Below are positions 1 to 7,149 of a stretch of 64,000 bases of DNA, piece by piece. Every line of letters begins with the position of its first letter. Positions within the stretch are counted from its first letter, which is position 1. A program made the translations under genes and the position numbers. The notes under the pieces were generated by a model. It saw nothing but the letters and a program-made list of their open reading frames with translations, did not search any database and was not told the origin of the DNA. Source of the stretch: Candidatus Hydrogenedens terephthalaticus JGI OTU-1 (lineage in GTDB: Bacteria > Hydrogenedentota > Hydrogenedentia > Hydrogenedentales > Hydrogenedentaceae); assembly GCA_000493945.1 (NCBI GenBank), contig AWNW01000013.1:1-64000 (forward strand), given 5' to 3'.

Positions 1-114
1 TCCGTCACTAATAGGAGGGAGTTTACCATTTTTACGAACATACTCTTCTAATTCATATCCTCGATGTATAAGAAGTGTGGCATCTCCTCCATCGTCTACT
101 ATCATGTTGGGTGT
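1..114 (-). repeat. Perfect 114-bp inverted copy of an internal ahcY segment
   Basis: Bases 1-114 are identical, base for base, to the reverse complement of 50127-50240 within the intact adenosylhomocysteinase gene. Identity ends abruptly at base 115 (T here, C expected). The copy is exactly 38 codons and in the same frame. No inverted repeat or transposase lies at the boundary, and the window edge coincides with the other end of the match as far as can be seen. Confidence 0.95.
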
Positions 115-528
115 TGCCCATGGAATAGGGGTTTCGCTACAAGTAATACGCAAGGCAATTTTTTTCCCTTTAGAAATCCATCGTTGAGCAGGAGTATCCA
201 ATATAGACCAGTTATATTTACCTTCTTCAGGTTCCAAAAAGGACCATGCTATTCTTAAATAAATAACTGACAAGCATGGAAACTCATCAACGGTATCCGA
301 GGGTTCTAATTTTGAGCCATAATTTTGTATTTCATTATCATAAAAATGTAAAACCCATCCCATTCCAGGATTTTGTAGAGTTTCTCCTGTATCCGAAAGT
401 GTAATAGTCTCCCAATCAGATGTTTCTGCAAATGTGGCGATAGAATATAAAATCAAAATAAGGAATAAATATAACATATACATCCTTATTTTTATGTAAT
501 TTTTTCTTTTCATACAAAATATATTCAT
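1..528 (-). CDS. Secreted DUF4832/glycosidase-like protein, partial, chimeric 3' end
   Basis: Reading from ATG at 528 there is an open frame of 176 codons running off the left edge. It starts with a basic, hydrophobic signal-peptide-like segment (about residues 1-36), followed by a segment with NPGMGWVLHFYDN, YLRIAWSFLEPEEGKYNW and ALRITCSETP, the pattern I associate with DUF4832/beta-galactosidase-like TIM-barrel proteins. From position 114 down to 1 the DNA is a perfect copy (reverse complement) of 50127-50240 inside ahcY, and the reading frame is the same as in ahcY, so the last 38 visible codons encode S-adenosylhomocysteinase sequence (from TPNMIVDDGGD to PPISDG). The genuine continuation of the glycosidase-like protein is therefore not visible. 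It lies 45 bp downstream of the HndB-like gene and may be co-transcribed. Family call is moderate; the junction is certain as sequence but may be an assembly artefact. Confidence 0.55.
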   Translation of the reverse strand, partial: MNIFCMKRKNYIKIRMYMLYLFLILILYSIATFAETSDWETITLSDTGETLQNPGMGWVLHFYDNEIQNYGSKLEPSDTVDEFPCLSVIYLRIAWSFLEPEEGKYNWSILDTPAQRWISKGKKIALRITCSETPIPWATPNMIVDDGGDATLLIHRGYELEEYVRKNGKLPPISDG

Positions 529-573
529 CTCAACCACTTTCCAGAAATCAGAGGTTTTACCTACACACCTTCG

Positions 574-945
574 TTATGGAATTAAATATTCCATTACAGG
601 TTTACCTTCTGCGATATGCTGTTTCACAATTTCCCGTATCTTTTCTATGTTCAATTTACCATAGCGATATTCAGAACCCGAAGACTTATGTGTAACAGTA
701 ATCATAGGTTCACGGTCGCAAAGACCTGCACATCCAGATTGACGAACTGTAACATTGGTAATACCTATGGCTGAAAGTTCAGAGACGATATTTTTCAATA
801 CTTCTCTGGCACCAGCAGCGATACCACATGTCCCCATGTGAACCGTAATCACCAAATCCTTTTGTGAATTGCGAATATCAATATCCTTAATTGCCTTTTC
901 GCGCAAAGCGTTAAGGTCTTCCGGAGAACGAATAATATTTGACAT
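574..945 (-). CDS. HndB-like thioredoxin-fold [2Fe-2S] ferredoxin
   Basis: A 123-residue protein of the thioredoxin-like [2Fe-2S] family found as the small HndB subunit of NADP-reducing and electron-bifurcating hydrogenases and as an accessory to NuoE/NuoF modules. Seen: the VHMGTCGIAAGARE motif (Cys40) and SGCAGLCDREP (Cys72, Cys76), which fit the family; the pairing of Cys with the usual fourth ligand cannot be settled by eye. It follows the NuoE-like gene with a 16-bp gap on the same strand and a clear ribosome site (AAGGAG) sits just upstream. Expected cytoplasmic role is electron transfer with the 24 kDa subunit. The flavin subunit (NuoF/HndC) and the hydrogenase catalytic subunit that normally come next are absent here; a secreted protein gene follows instead. 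Confidence 0.8.
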   Translation of the reverse strand: MSNIIRSPEDLNALREKAIKDIDIRNSQKDLVITVHMGTCGIAAGAREVLKNIVSELSAIGITNVTVRQSGCAGLCDREPMITVTHKSSGSEYRYGKLNIEKIREIVKQHIAEGKPVMEYLIP

Positions 946-961
946 GATTTTTTCTCCTTAA

Positions 962-1486
962 TTATTTATTTTTTTCAGTGTTTTTGTCTATATATTGGTC
1001 TAAAATAGCCTGAATCCGAGCGGGTTTTACCCGTTGATGAACATCATTATCAACCATAATTGCAGGAGCAAGTCCACATGCACCAAAGCAACGAGCCACT
1101 TCCAATGAAAACATACGGTCTTTTGTAGTTTCGCCTACATCAATATGAAGTTTATCCTTAATCGCTGAAAGAACCTGTTTTCCTCCACGGACATAACAAG
1201 CAGTCCCTAAACAAACGCGAATCATGTGTTTTCCACGAGGCTGCGTTGAAAAAAATGAATAAAATGTTACTACACCTGCAACTTCGCTATATGGTTTGTT
1301 AAGTCCCAAACTAATCTTTTTTAAGGCACTTTCTGGTAAATACCCAAACATAGCCTGAGCAATCTGCAGAACAGGAATGAGAGCACCAGGCTTGTCCTTA
1401 TATTCTGCAATTACCTCATCAAGCCGAGCAAGAAGTTCTTCTTCACTTGCTTCTTCCATACATGCATGTTTTGCTTCTTCATTCAT
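962..1486 (-). CDS. NuoE/HndA-like 24 kDa [2Fe-2S] subunit
   Basis: A 174-residue protein of the complex I 24 kDa family (NuoE, HndA, HydC). The four cluster ligands are visible as C92-x4-C97 (CLGTAC) and C133-x3-C137 (CFGAC), the spacing typical of the thioredoxin-fold [2Fe-2S] domain, after a helical N-terminal region with the usual VLQIAQAMFGYLP and VAGVVTFYSFF motifs. It lies between rex and the HndB-like gene and is probably in one transcript with them, so its expression should follow the NADH/NAD+ ratio. Because no nuo operon surrounds it, an NAD(P)-dependent hydrogenase, formate dehydrogenase or similar flavin-linked oxidoreductase is a more likely partner than respiratory complex I; the partner is not in this window. 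Confidence 0.88.
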   Translation of the reverse strand: MNEEAKHACMEEASEEELLARLDEVIAEYKDKPGALIPVLQIAQAMFGYLPESALKKISLGLNKPYSEVAGVVTFYSFFSTQPRGKHMIRVCLGTACYVRGGKQVLSAIKDKLHIDVGETTKDRMFSLEVARCFGACGLAPAIMVDNDVHQRVKPARIQAILDQYIDKNTEKNK

Positions 1487-1508
1487 ATTTTATCTCCTAC
1501 AAAAATTT

Positions 1509-2204
1509 TTATTGATTTGTTGTTAATGTTTCGTATTCACCCTCAGTGGTTTCATTTTCAACTTTCCATTTTTCTTCCTCTGAATAAAGTTTCATCCTTC
1601 TTGCAAAGAAAGAAACTTTCTCGAATGTAGCAGAAAGGTCAACATGTTCTACAAAAACATTATCGGGCACTTTAATTCGTAATGGAGAAAAATTCAATAT
1701 TCCACTCACCCCTGACTGCACGAGAAGATCACAAACAGACTGAGCCCCTTCTCCCGGAATTGCCAAAATACCTACCACGCTTTTTGTCTCTGCTATTATT
1801 TTTGATAAATCAGACATAGCATAACACCGACAACCATGAAAAGTCTGTCCTATTTTTGCAGGGTCTTTATCAAAAGCGGCGCGAATAGCCAATTGTCTCC
1901 ATCGTCCCGCAAAGTTAGCTAACAAGGCAAGTCCTAAATGACCAACACCTACTAAAACGGCACTTTGTGGTAATGGTGAATCCAAAAAATTTGCAATACT
2001 TTCTAAAAGAGGACGAATCCTATAGCCACTATTAGGTATCCCTGAATAACCTAATTGCATTATATCTCTACGGACTTGGGCGGGCTTTATATGCAAGATA
2101 TTTGCAAGTTCATGCGACATTATAGTTTCTTTACCCTCAACCCTCAATTGCTGAAGTATTCTGCGATATAAACTTAATCTTTCTACTGTTTTCTCAGATA
2201 CCAT
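1509..2204 (-). CDS. rex: Redox-sensing transcriptional repressor Rex
   Basis: A 231-residue Rex protein. Residues about 1-75 form the winged helix (HELANILHIKPAQVRRD, LGYSGIPNSGYR), and residues about 80-205 form a Rossmann domain with the NADH-binding glycine motif GVGHLG at 86-91. Length and both motifs match the family (210-230 residues). Rex binds DNA when NADH is low and is released when NADH rises. It heads an apparent operon with the NuoE-like gene (22-bp gap) and the HndB-like gene. Two 18-bp Rex-type sites lie 11 and 55 bases upstream of its start, so autoregulation and control of the two electron-transfer subunits is the natural inference. Confidence 0.95.
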   Translation of the reverse strand: MVSEKTVERLSLYRRILQQLRVEGKETIMSHELANILHIKPAQVRRDIMQLGYSGIPNSGYRIRPLLESIANFLDSPLPQSAVLVGVGHLGLALLANFAGRWRQLAIRAAFDKDPAKIGQTFHGCRCYAMSDLSKIIAETKSVVGILAIPGEGAQSVCDLLVQSGVSGILNFSPLRIKVPDNVFVEHVDLSATFEKVSFFARRMKLYSEEEKWKVENETTEGEYETLTTNQ

Positions 2205-2214
2205 AAAGTTTTAC

Positions 2215-2232
2215 TTGTGAAATATTGAACAA
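2215..2232 (-). promoter_or_regulatory. Rex operator 1
   Basis: TTGTGAAATATTGAACAA matches the Rex box pattern TTGTGAA-N4-TTCACAA at 12 of 14 half-site positions. It sits directly downstream of a -10-like TATATA (2241-2236 on the minus strand), over the expected transcription start of rex, where bound Rex would block initiation. The distal half (TGAACAA) deviates in the same way as in the second copy. Confidence 0.75.
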
Positions 2233-2235
2233 ATT

Positions 2236-2265
2236 TATATACTTACCTTTAAGTATAATTGTGAA
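2236..2265 (-). promoter_or_regulatory. Putative promoter of the rex operon
   Basis: On the minus strand TTCACA (2265-2260), an 18-base spacer and TATATA (2241-2236) make a plausible sigma-70 promoter with a start near 2229, about 25 bases before the rex ATG. The -35 hexamer lies inside Rex operator 2 and the start lies inside operator 1, which supports the pairing of promoter and operators. Confidence 0.5.
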
Positions 2266-2276
2266 TTTCTGAACAA
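2259..2276 (-). promoter_or_regulatory. Rex operator 2
   Basis: TTGTGAATTTCTGAACAA has the same half-sites as operator 1 (TTGTGAA and TGAACAA, four-base spacer) in the same orientation. The two sites are 44 bp apart start to start, about four helical turns, so two Rex dimers could bind the same face of the DNA. It overlaps the putative -35 of rex. Confidence 0.75.
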
Positions 2277-2465
2277 ATTATAACAAATCTATTTCCTTTT
2301 GTCAAGTAAAAAATATATTTTTTTATAAAATTTTTTCTTTATCAAAAAAAATTAAAAATTTCCTCCACTATATATTTTATTGATTTTTTTATTTCTTTAT
2401 TGTTATAATTTATTTAGTTTATTTATTGTTTTTTATTGTATATCTTAAATGAAAAGGAGACTGAA

Positions 2466-4688
2466 ATGAGACACCGTGTTTTAAATTTATGTTTTGTTTG
2501 TTTTTTATCCATGCTTATTCTCTTTAATAGTTCTATTGCATTTTCACAAGAAGAAGTGCCTCGTGTTTTATTAGTAGGTGATAGTTGGACAGGCTTTATG
2601 TGGGCATTCAGAACTTTTAAAGAAATTTTTAATGAAACACCCGGAATGGAGCATTTAAGAGAGATTGGTAGTCGAACCGCTATTATGGGAGCACGAGCAT
2701 TTGAATTTTATCCTGAAGAATATAATTATATTCAAAATGTGAAGGAAGAATTAGCAAAGTATCCAACTATAGACATTGTATTAATGACATTAGGAGGTAA
2801 TGATTTTCTTCGGGGAACTCCACAAACATCTCGTTGGAATTGTGATATGCTCTCTAACCCTGCACAAGAACAATATATCATCAATACTATTGTAAATTAT
2901 ATGAGTGGTATTATTGATGAAATTCTTGCGGTTCGACCTGACATCCGCATAGCCCTCTGTGGATATACCTTTGCGGGTAGGGACCGTGGTGGATGTTCTA
3001 TATGCGATCAACAAAATGCTTTCGTTCGTTTTGAACAAGCCAAAAAGGCTCTTGCTGATAGTAAACCACGGGTTTATTATGTCCATAACCTTGGACTCAT
3101 GCAATATCATTTTGGCACATCAACCCCAACGAATTTACCTCCTAATTCTGTTCCTTATCCTGGTAATTACCCTTCTTATTCTCCTTTTCCTGGTGGTGAC
3201 CCTTGTTCCTTAGTTCATCCTAATGGACTTTTTGATGGCGACATTCATTTATCACAAGCAGGTTACAGGATATTAGCACAGAGATGTATGTCCGAATTTA
3301 TCAGTCAATGGTTGGATTATCCAAAAGTTTATTTAATTAACAGTATTTCTTCTAATGGGAATACAATGACTTTTTCAGTAAGTTTTAGTGAGCCTGTTTC
3401 AAATGTTGATACCACTGATTTTAATGCCAAGGATAGTTTATCGTCTCCCCTTTCTATTCTTTCTGTTAATAATATTCAGGGAAATCGAATTTATAATGTA
3501 GTTGTGGATACTACAGGCGCTGTTGGGAATGTTACACTTTGTGTAATTGATGATGATTCCATTATAGATGCTACTTCAAAACCATTAGGAGGACCCGGCA
3601 CAGGAAGTTCAGAAGGTAATGGTGATTTTTGTTATAACGGTGTTTGGGAATATCATGATTTCATCAGACAGCCCGACCATGAAATTGTAGCAGGTATGCA
3701 ATATTTACATGAAAATCTTAGTGCCTATTATGTTTTATTGGGAGACCAGGGAGCGGAAGGTTTATCATTTAATCCTGATGAGTGTGATTTAAATGGCGGA
3801 CAAATTTCTATAGACCCAATTATTATTTCAGGGAATGGCATGTTAGATTCTTTAGAATTCTCTCTTATTACAGAATGTTATAATAACTCTTCTATTGATT
3901 TTACGGCTAACGGAGGGGTAAGTCACCAAATCGCGGTAAATGCCTATAATCAAAATATGCAAAGGATGATAACTGATGTCGGAGGAACTGATGGAATTGT
4001 ATATACCATTTTCTACGGTTTACCTCAAATGTTAGCAGGATATATGACATTAGGTAATCAAGAGTCAACAATGATTCCTACGGTAATTTCTATTGCGGCA
4101 CAAGCCATTGACCCAAGTTTTAATATTCATGTAAACATAATTACTCCTATCTATTATCAACTGCTTCCTCAATACTTCGGTCCTGATGGCGACGCGGATG
4201 GAGATGGCTGGACAAACAAACAGGAGTATGAATACTTCGTCCATTCCGACATGAGTTATGAGGAGAAAAAACAAGCGTATATTAATTCTGCGTTAAATCC
4301 TGATGTATATCCCGGTTCGGATTGTGAGGAATGTCATACTTCTTCTACATTAGGTGGAATTTTTAAGGTAGGTTCCGATATTTGCTTGCGTGTTCCGGAC
4401 CCTGTGGCTACAAATTCTTCATTTAACTGGTCAAAATTAAACGGTAGTTTAGAAGGAAGAGGATTAAATACCCATTGTCGTTCCCTCTGGATTCCTAATG
4501 CACAGATAGAGGATACAGGAATATATATATGTGAGTATGATAATGGGCAGAAGACAAATACCACTTACGAATTTCATGTTATCGTTTCGGATGAAGTTCC
4601 TATCAGTTCGGTATTAACACTTATACTATTTGTAGGCACTATAACTTTGTGTTCCGTTTTAATTATTAGAAAACAATATGTAAGATAA
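2466..4688 (+). CDS. Secreted multidomain SGNH/GDSL hydrolase with Ig-like domain and C-terminal anchor
   Basis: A 740-residue exported protein; the start at 2466 is chosen because AAAGGAGA precedes it and the frame then opens with a signal peptide (to about residue 27). An SGNH hydrolase domain follows: block I VLLVGDSW (Ser40), block III LGGND and block V DGDIHLSQAG, giving a complete Ser-Asp-His set. Further on are an EF-hand or thrombospondin-type calcium loop (DGDADGDGW), a CEECH sequence that has the form of a haem c motif, an Ig-like domain with DTGIYICEY, and a C-terminal membrane helix with a basic tail (VPISSVLTLIL to IIRKQ) resembling a sorting or anchoring signal. Substrate is unknown; esters of surface polysaccharide are a guess. 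The gene is monocistronic and is followed by a strong terminator. Confidence 0.7.
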   Translation: MRHRVLNLCFVCFLSMLILFNSSIAFSQEEVPRVLLVGDSWTGFMWAFRTFKEIFNETPGMEHLREIGSRTAIMGARAFEFYPEEYNYIQNVKEELAKYPTIDIVLMTLGGNDFLRGTPQTSRWNCDMLSNPAQEQYIINTIVNYMSGIIDEILAVRPDIRIALCGYTFAGRDRGGCSICDQQNAFVRFEQAKKALADSKPRVYYVHNLGLMQYHFGTSTPTNLPPNSVPYPGNYPSYSPFPGGDPCSLVHPNGLFDGDIHLSQAGYRILAQRCMSEFISQWLDYPKVYLINSISSNGNTMTFSVSFSEPVSNVDTTDFNAKDSLSSPLSILSVNNIQGNRIYNVVVDTTGAVGNVTLCVIDDDSIIDATSKPLGGPGTGSSEGNGDFCYNGVWEYHDFIRQPDHEIVAGMQYLHENLSAYYVLLGDQGAEGLSFNPDECDLNGGQISIDPIIISGNGMLDSLEFSLITECYNNSSIDFTANGGVSHQIAVNAYNQNMQRMITDVGGTDGIVYTIFYGLPQMLAGYMTLGNQESTMIPTVISIAAQAIDPSFNIHVNIITPIYYQLLPQYFGPDGDADGDGWTNKQEYEYFVHSDMSYEEKKQAYINSALNPDVYPGSDCEECHTSSTLGGIFKVGSDICLRVPDPVATNSSFNWSKLNGSLEGRGLNTHCRSLWIPNAQIEDTGIYICEYDNGQKTNTTYEFHVIVSDEVPISSVLTLILFVGTITLCSVLIIRKQYVR

Positions 4689-4706
4689 AAAATCAGTAAG
4701 ACATAA

Positions 4707-4741
4707 CCCCTTAAACATATTTTGTGTTTAAGGGGTTTTTA
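4707..4741 (+). terminator. Intrinsic terminator after the SGNH hydrolase gene
   Basis: Perfect 11-bp stem CCCCTTAAACA / TGTTTAAGGGG (4707-4717, 4725-4735) with a seven-base loop, followed by six T residues. It sits 19 bp after the plus-strand stop codon and two bases before the end of the convergent minus-strand gene. Confidence 0.9.
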
Positions 4742-4742
4742 T

Positions 4743-5660
4743 TTAATCTGCAATTCTCGATAATCCATACAATTTTGCGTAATGAATAGCCTCTTCAATT
4801 TCCCCCCGCATAGGTCTTCGTGAAATTTTTGAATAACATGGATTATACAGAACTTTATAAGTAGGTCGGTACTGCTCCATGATGTTGATATAGGTATTTT
4901 TTGAAATCTCTTTTGCTAACCATTTTAATATTTCTTTTGTTTCATGAATTAATCCAGGCATCACAAGATGCCTTACTAACAATCCTCGTTGAGCAATACC
5001 ATCAGAACTTATTACTAAATCTCCTACCTGACGATGCATCTCTTTTATAGACTCTTTTACTATATTCGGATAATTTTTAGCATTAGAATATTTGCATGCC
5101 GTTTCTTCTTCCCAATATTTTATATCGGGCATGTAAATGTCAATCCAGTTTCCAAGTATTTTTAATGAATCAATACTATCATAAGAATTTGTGTTGTAAA
5201 CGATAGGAAGTTGTAATCCACCTTGTTTTGCGATAATTAGTGATTCGATAATTTGAGGGATTACATGGGAAGGCGAAACAAGATTGATATTATGACACCC
5301 CAAAGACTGTAAGTTTAACATCATTTCTGCAATAATTTCTGCGGAACATTCAGGACCTGATGGATATTGACTTATTTCATAATTCTGACAAAATACACAA
5401 TTCAAATTGCACCCACTAAAAAATATCGTGCCCGAACCGTGCCATCCTACCAGACAGGATTCTTCTCCAAAATGTGGAAAGGCACTTGAAACCCTTGCAT
5501 AGCGACCTATCTTACAATGACCTATTTCATTTTCTAATCTATTAACACCACACTTCCGTGGACATGCACAACAATTTTGTAGTGTTTTACTTACCCATTC
5601 AAGATATTTTTTTTCCTTATCTTTATCAATACCTAAATATACAGGTTTCTTATCTATCAT
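4743..5660 (-). CDS. PflX-type radical SAM protein (COG1313)
   Basis: A 305-residue radical SAM protein. The cluster motif C84-x3-C88-x2-C91 (CNLNCVFC) is preceded by a second Cys set (CCACPRKCGVN at 31-40, GHCKIG, and Cys69) and by the segment FPHFGEESCLVGWHGSGTIF, which is characteristic of the PflX/AmmeMemoRadiSam-like group related to pyruvate formate-lyase activases. True substrate in this family is not established, so no specific reaction is claimed. It stands alone on the minus strand with no glycyl radical enzyme beside it, which argues against a simple activase role. The protein is cytoplasmic, with no signal peptide. Confidence 0.85.
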   Translation of the reverse strand: MIDKKPVYLGIDKDKEKKYLEWVSKTLQNCCACPRKCGVNRLENEIGHCKIGRYARVSSAFPHFGEESCLVGWHGSGTIFFSGCNLNCVFCQNYEISQYPSGPECSAEIIAEMMLNLQSLGCHNINLVSPSHVIPQIIESLIIAKQGGLQLPIVYNTNSYDSIDSLKILGNWIDIYMPDIKYWEEETACKYSNAKNYPNIVKESIKEMHRQVGDLVISSDGIAQRGLLVRHLVMPGLIHETKEILKWLAKEISKNTYINIMEQYRPTYKVLYNPCYSKISRRPMRGEIEEAIHYAKLYGLSRIAD

Positions 5661-5921
5661 TTGTAAGATTTCAAAAAAATTTATTCTAATTAAATTACAA
5701 AATATATCATTACCTCATTTATTCAAAAATTTTATTTGTTAATAATATAATAAATAAAATTTTCTTTTGTAAAGATGATTAAGATATACCTTATTGATAT
5801 ATCACATTTTACAAATGATTTGAAATTTGACTTTTTAATATTATTTCGTCATTATAATTATATGTTTAATGTTTAATAGTATCATTTTTAAAATTAATAA
5901 ACTAACGATAGGAGGTTTTGT

Positions 5922-6902
5922 ATGAAGAAATTTAAGAAAGGTTTTACGCTAATCGAACTGTTAGTCGTTATTGCTATTATCGGAATTCTTGCTGCCATTT
6001 TATTGCCTGCATTAGCAAGGGCTCGTGAAGCGGCAAGAAGGTCAAGTTGCCAGAACAATTTAAAACAATGGGGATTGGTGTTCAAGATGTATTGTGGTGA
6101 AGCAAAGGGCGAAAGATTCCCAAGAATTCTCGTAAGAGAAGGCTCACAACCCATATACAGAGATTGTGATATTGCCAATCCTCCATATACTACTTTTACA
6201 AGGTCTGTATTCCTTGCTATGGGTCCTGATTTAACAACTTTGTATCCTGAATACCTAACGGACCCTGCGATAATTTTCTGCCCATCCGATGCACAAAGTA
6301 ATATAAAAGATGTTACCAACGATGCTACAGGTGAGAATACAGCGGGTTGGTTATGCACTAATGAACATTATGGTGCAGCTGCAATAGATGAAAGTTATGT
6401 GTATATAGGTTGGGTTTTAGACCGAGCCAAAACTACAGATAACCCTATGACATTACCAGCGGTTCCTCCCCTTATTAACCAGCCTGTGACAGGACCCGGA
6501 CAAGTTGTTGAACTTGCTTTAAATACACTCGTTCCTGTTTTTGCTAATCCATCACAATGGCCCAATCTCGTTGATAAAGATGTAGCAGTATCAGCAGGTA
6601 ATGGCAATGGAGGTGGCAATACAGTATACCGATTAAGAGAAGGAATTGAAAGATTTTTAATCACTGATATTAATAATCCAGCATCTTCTGCTCAAGCACA
6701 GAGTTCTGTGTGGATTATGCTCGACCATGTTTCAAGCAAACCTGAAGGGTTTAATCATATTCCCGGTGGCTCTAATGTGCTTTATATGGATGGGCATGTA
6801 GAATTCATTCGTTATGTTGCTGAAGACCCATTAAATCCAACAGGAGCCGGGACACCTCCTGTAAATGCAGGTATGGCTGAAGTTATTGGTATGTTTATTT
6901 AG
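5922..6902 (+). CDS. Type II secretion/type IV prepilin-like protein, DUF1559
   Basis: A 326-residue prepilin-like protein. The N-terminus KKG-FTLIELLVVIAIIGILAAI is a textbook class III signal: cleavage after Gly7, Phe at +1 and Glu at +5 (Glu12), followed by the hydrophobic assembly helix. The C-terminal part ends in the segment FNHIPGGSNVLYMDGHVEF near residues 276-296, the H-x-G-D-G-like signature of the DUF1559 proteins that are abundant in Planctomycetes, Lentisphaerae and Hydrogenedentes. A strong ribosome site (ATAGGAGG) is upstream. Such proteins are thought to be pseudopilins or surface fibres processed by PilD; no pilus operon is adjacent, although a PilT-like ATPase is found at 59-61 kb. 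A 13-bp-stem terminator follows. Confidence 0.92.
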   Translation: MKKFKKGFTLIELLVVIAIIGILAAILLPALARAREAARRSSCQNNLKQWGLVFKMYCGEAKGERFPRILVREGSQPIYRDCDIANPPYTTFTRSVFLAMGPDLTTLYPEYLTDPAIIFCPSDAQSNIKDVTNDATGENTAGWLCTNEHYGAAAIDESYVYIGWVLDRAKTTDNPMTLPAVPPLINQPVTGPGQVVELALNTLVPVFANPSQWPNLVDKDVAVSAGNGNGGGNTVYRLREGIERFLITDINNPASSAQAQSSVWIMLDHVSSKPEGFNHIPGGSNVLYMDGHVEFIRYVAEDPLNPTGAGTPPVNAGMAEVIGMFI

Positions 6903-6990
6903 TAATTATATTCGTAATTTACATTATATTGTATAAACAATGAATATAAAAAGAAAGAGGTAAAACTCTTGTAATATTACTGTTGTAATA

Positions 6991-7030
6991 AAGGTAGGGA
7001 CGATAAATTTTTCGTCCCTACCTTTTCTAT
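6991..7030 (+). terminator. Intrinsic terminator after the prepilin gene
   Basis: Perfect 13-bp inverted repeat AAGGTAGGGACGA / TCGTCCCTACCTT (6991-7003, 7012-7024) with an eight-base loop, followed by a short T-rich run. It lies 90 bp after the prepilin stop. Confidence 0.8.
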
Positions 7031-7149
7031 CTGAATTGCGTTATTCCCGGCTATAGCGACAGATTTAACCTGTAAATTGCCTTCACAATATAACGAATGA
7101 TAAAACTACAAAGGTATGCAGTATAAACCAACTCAAAAAGGAGATTTCT

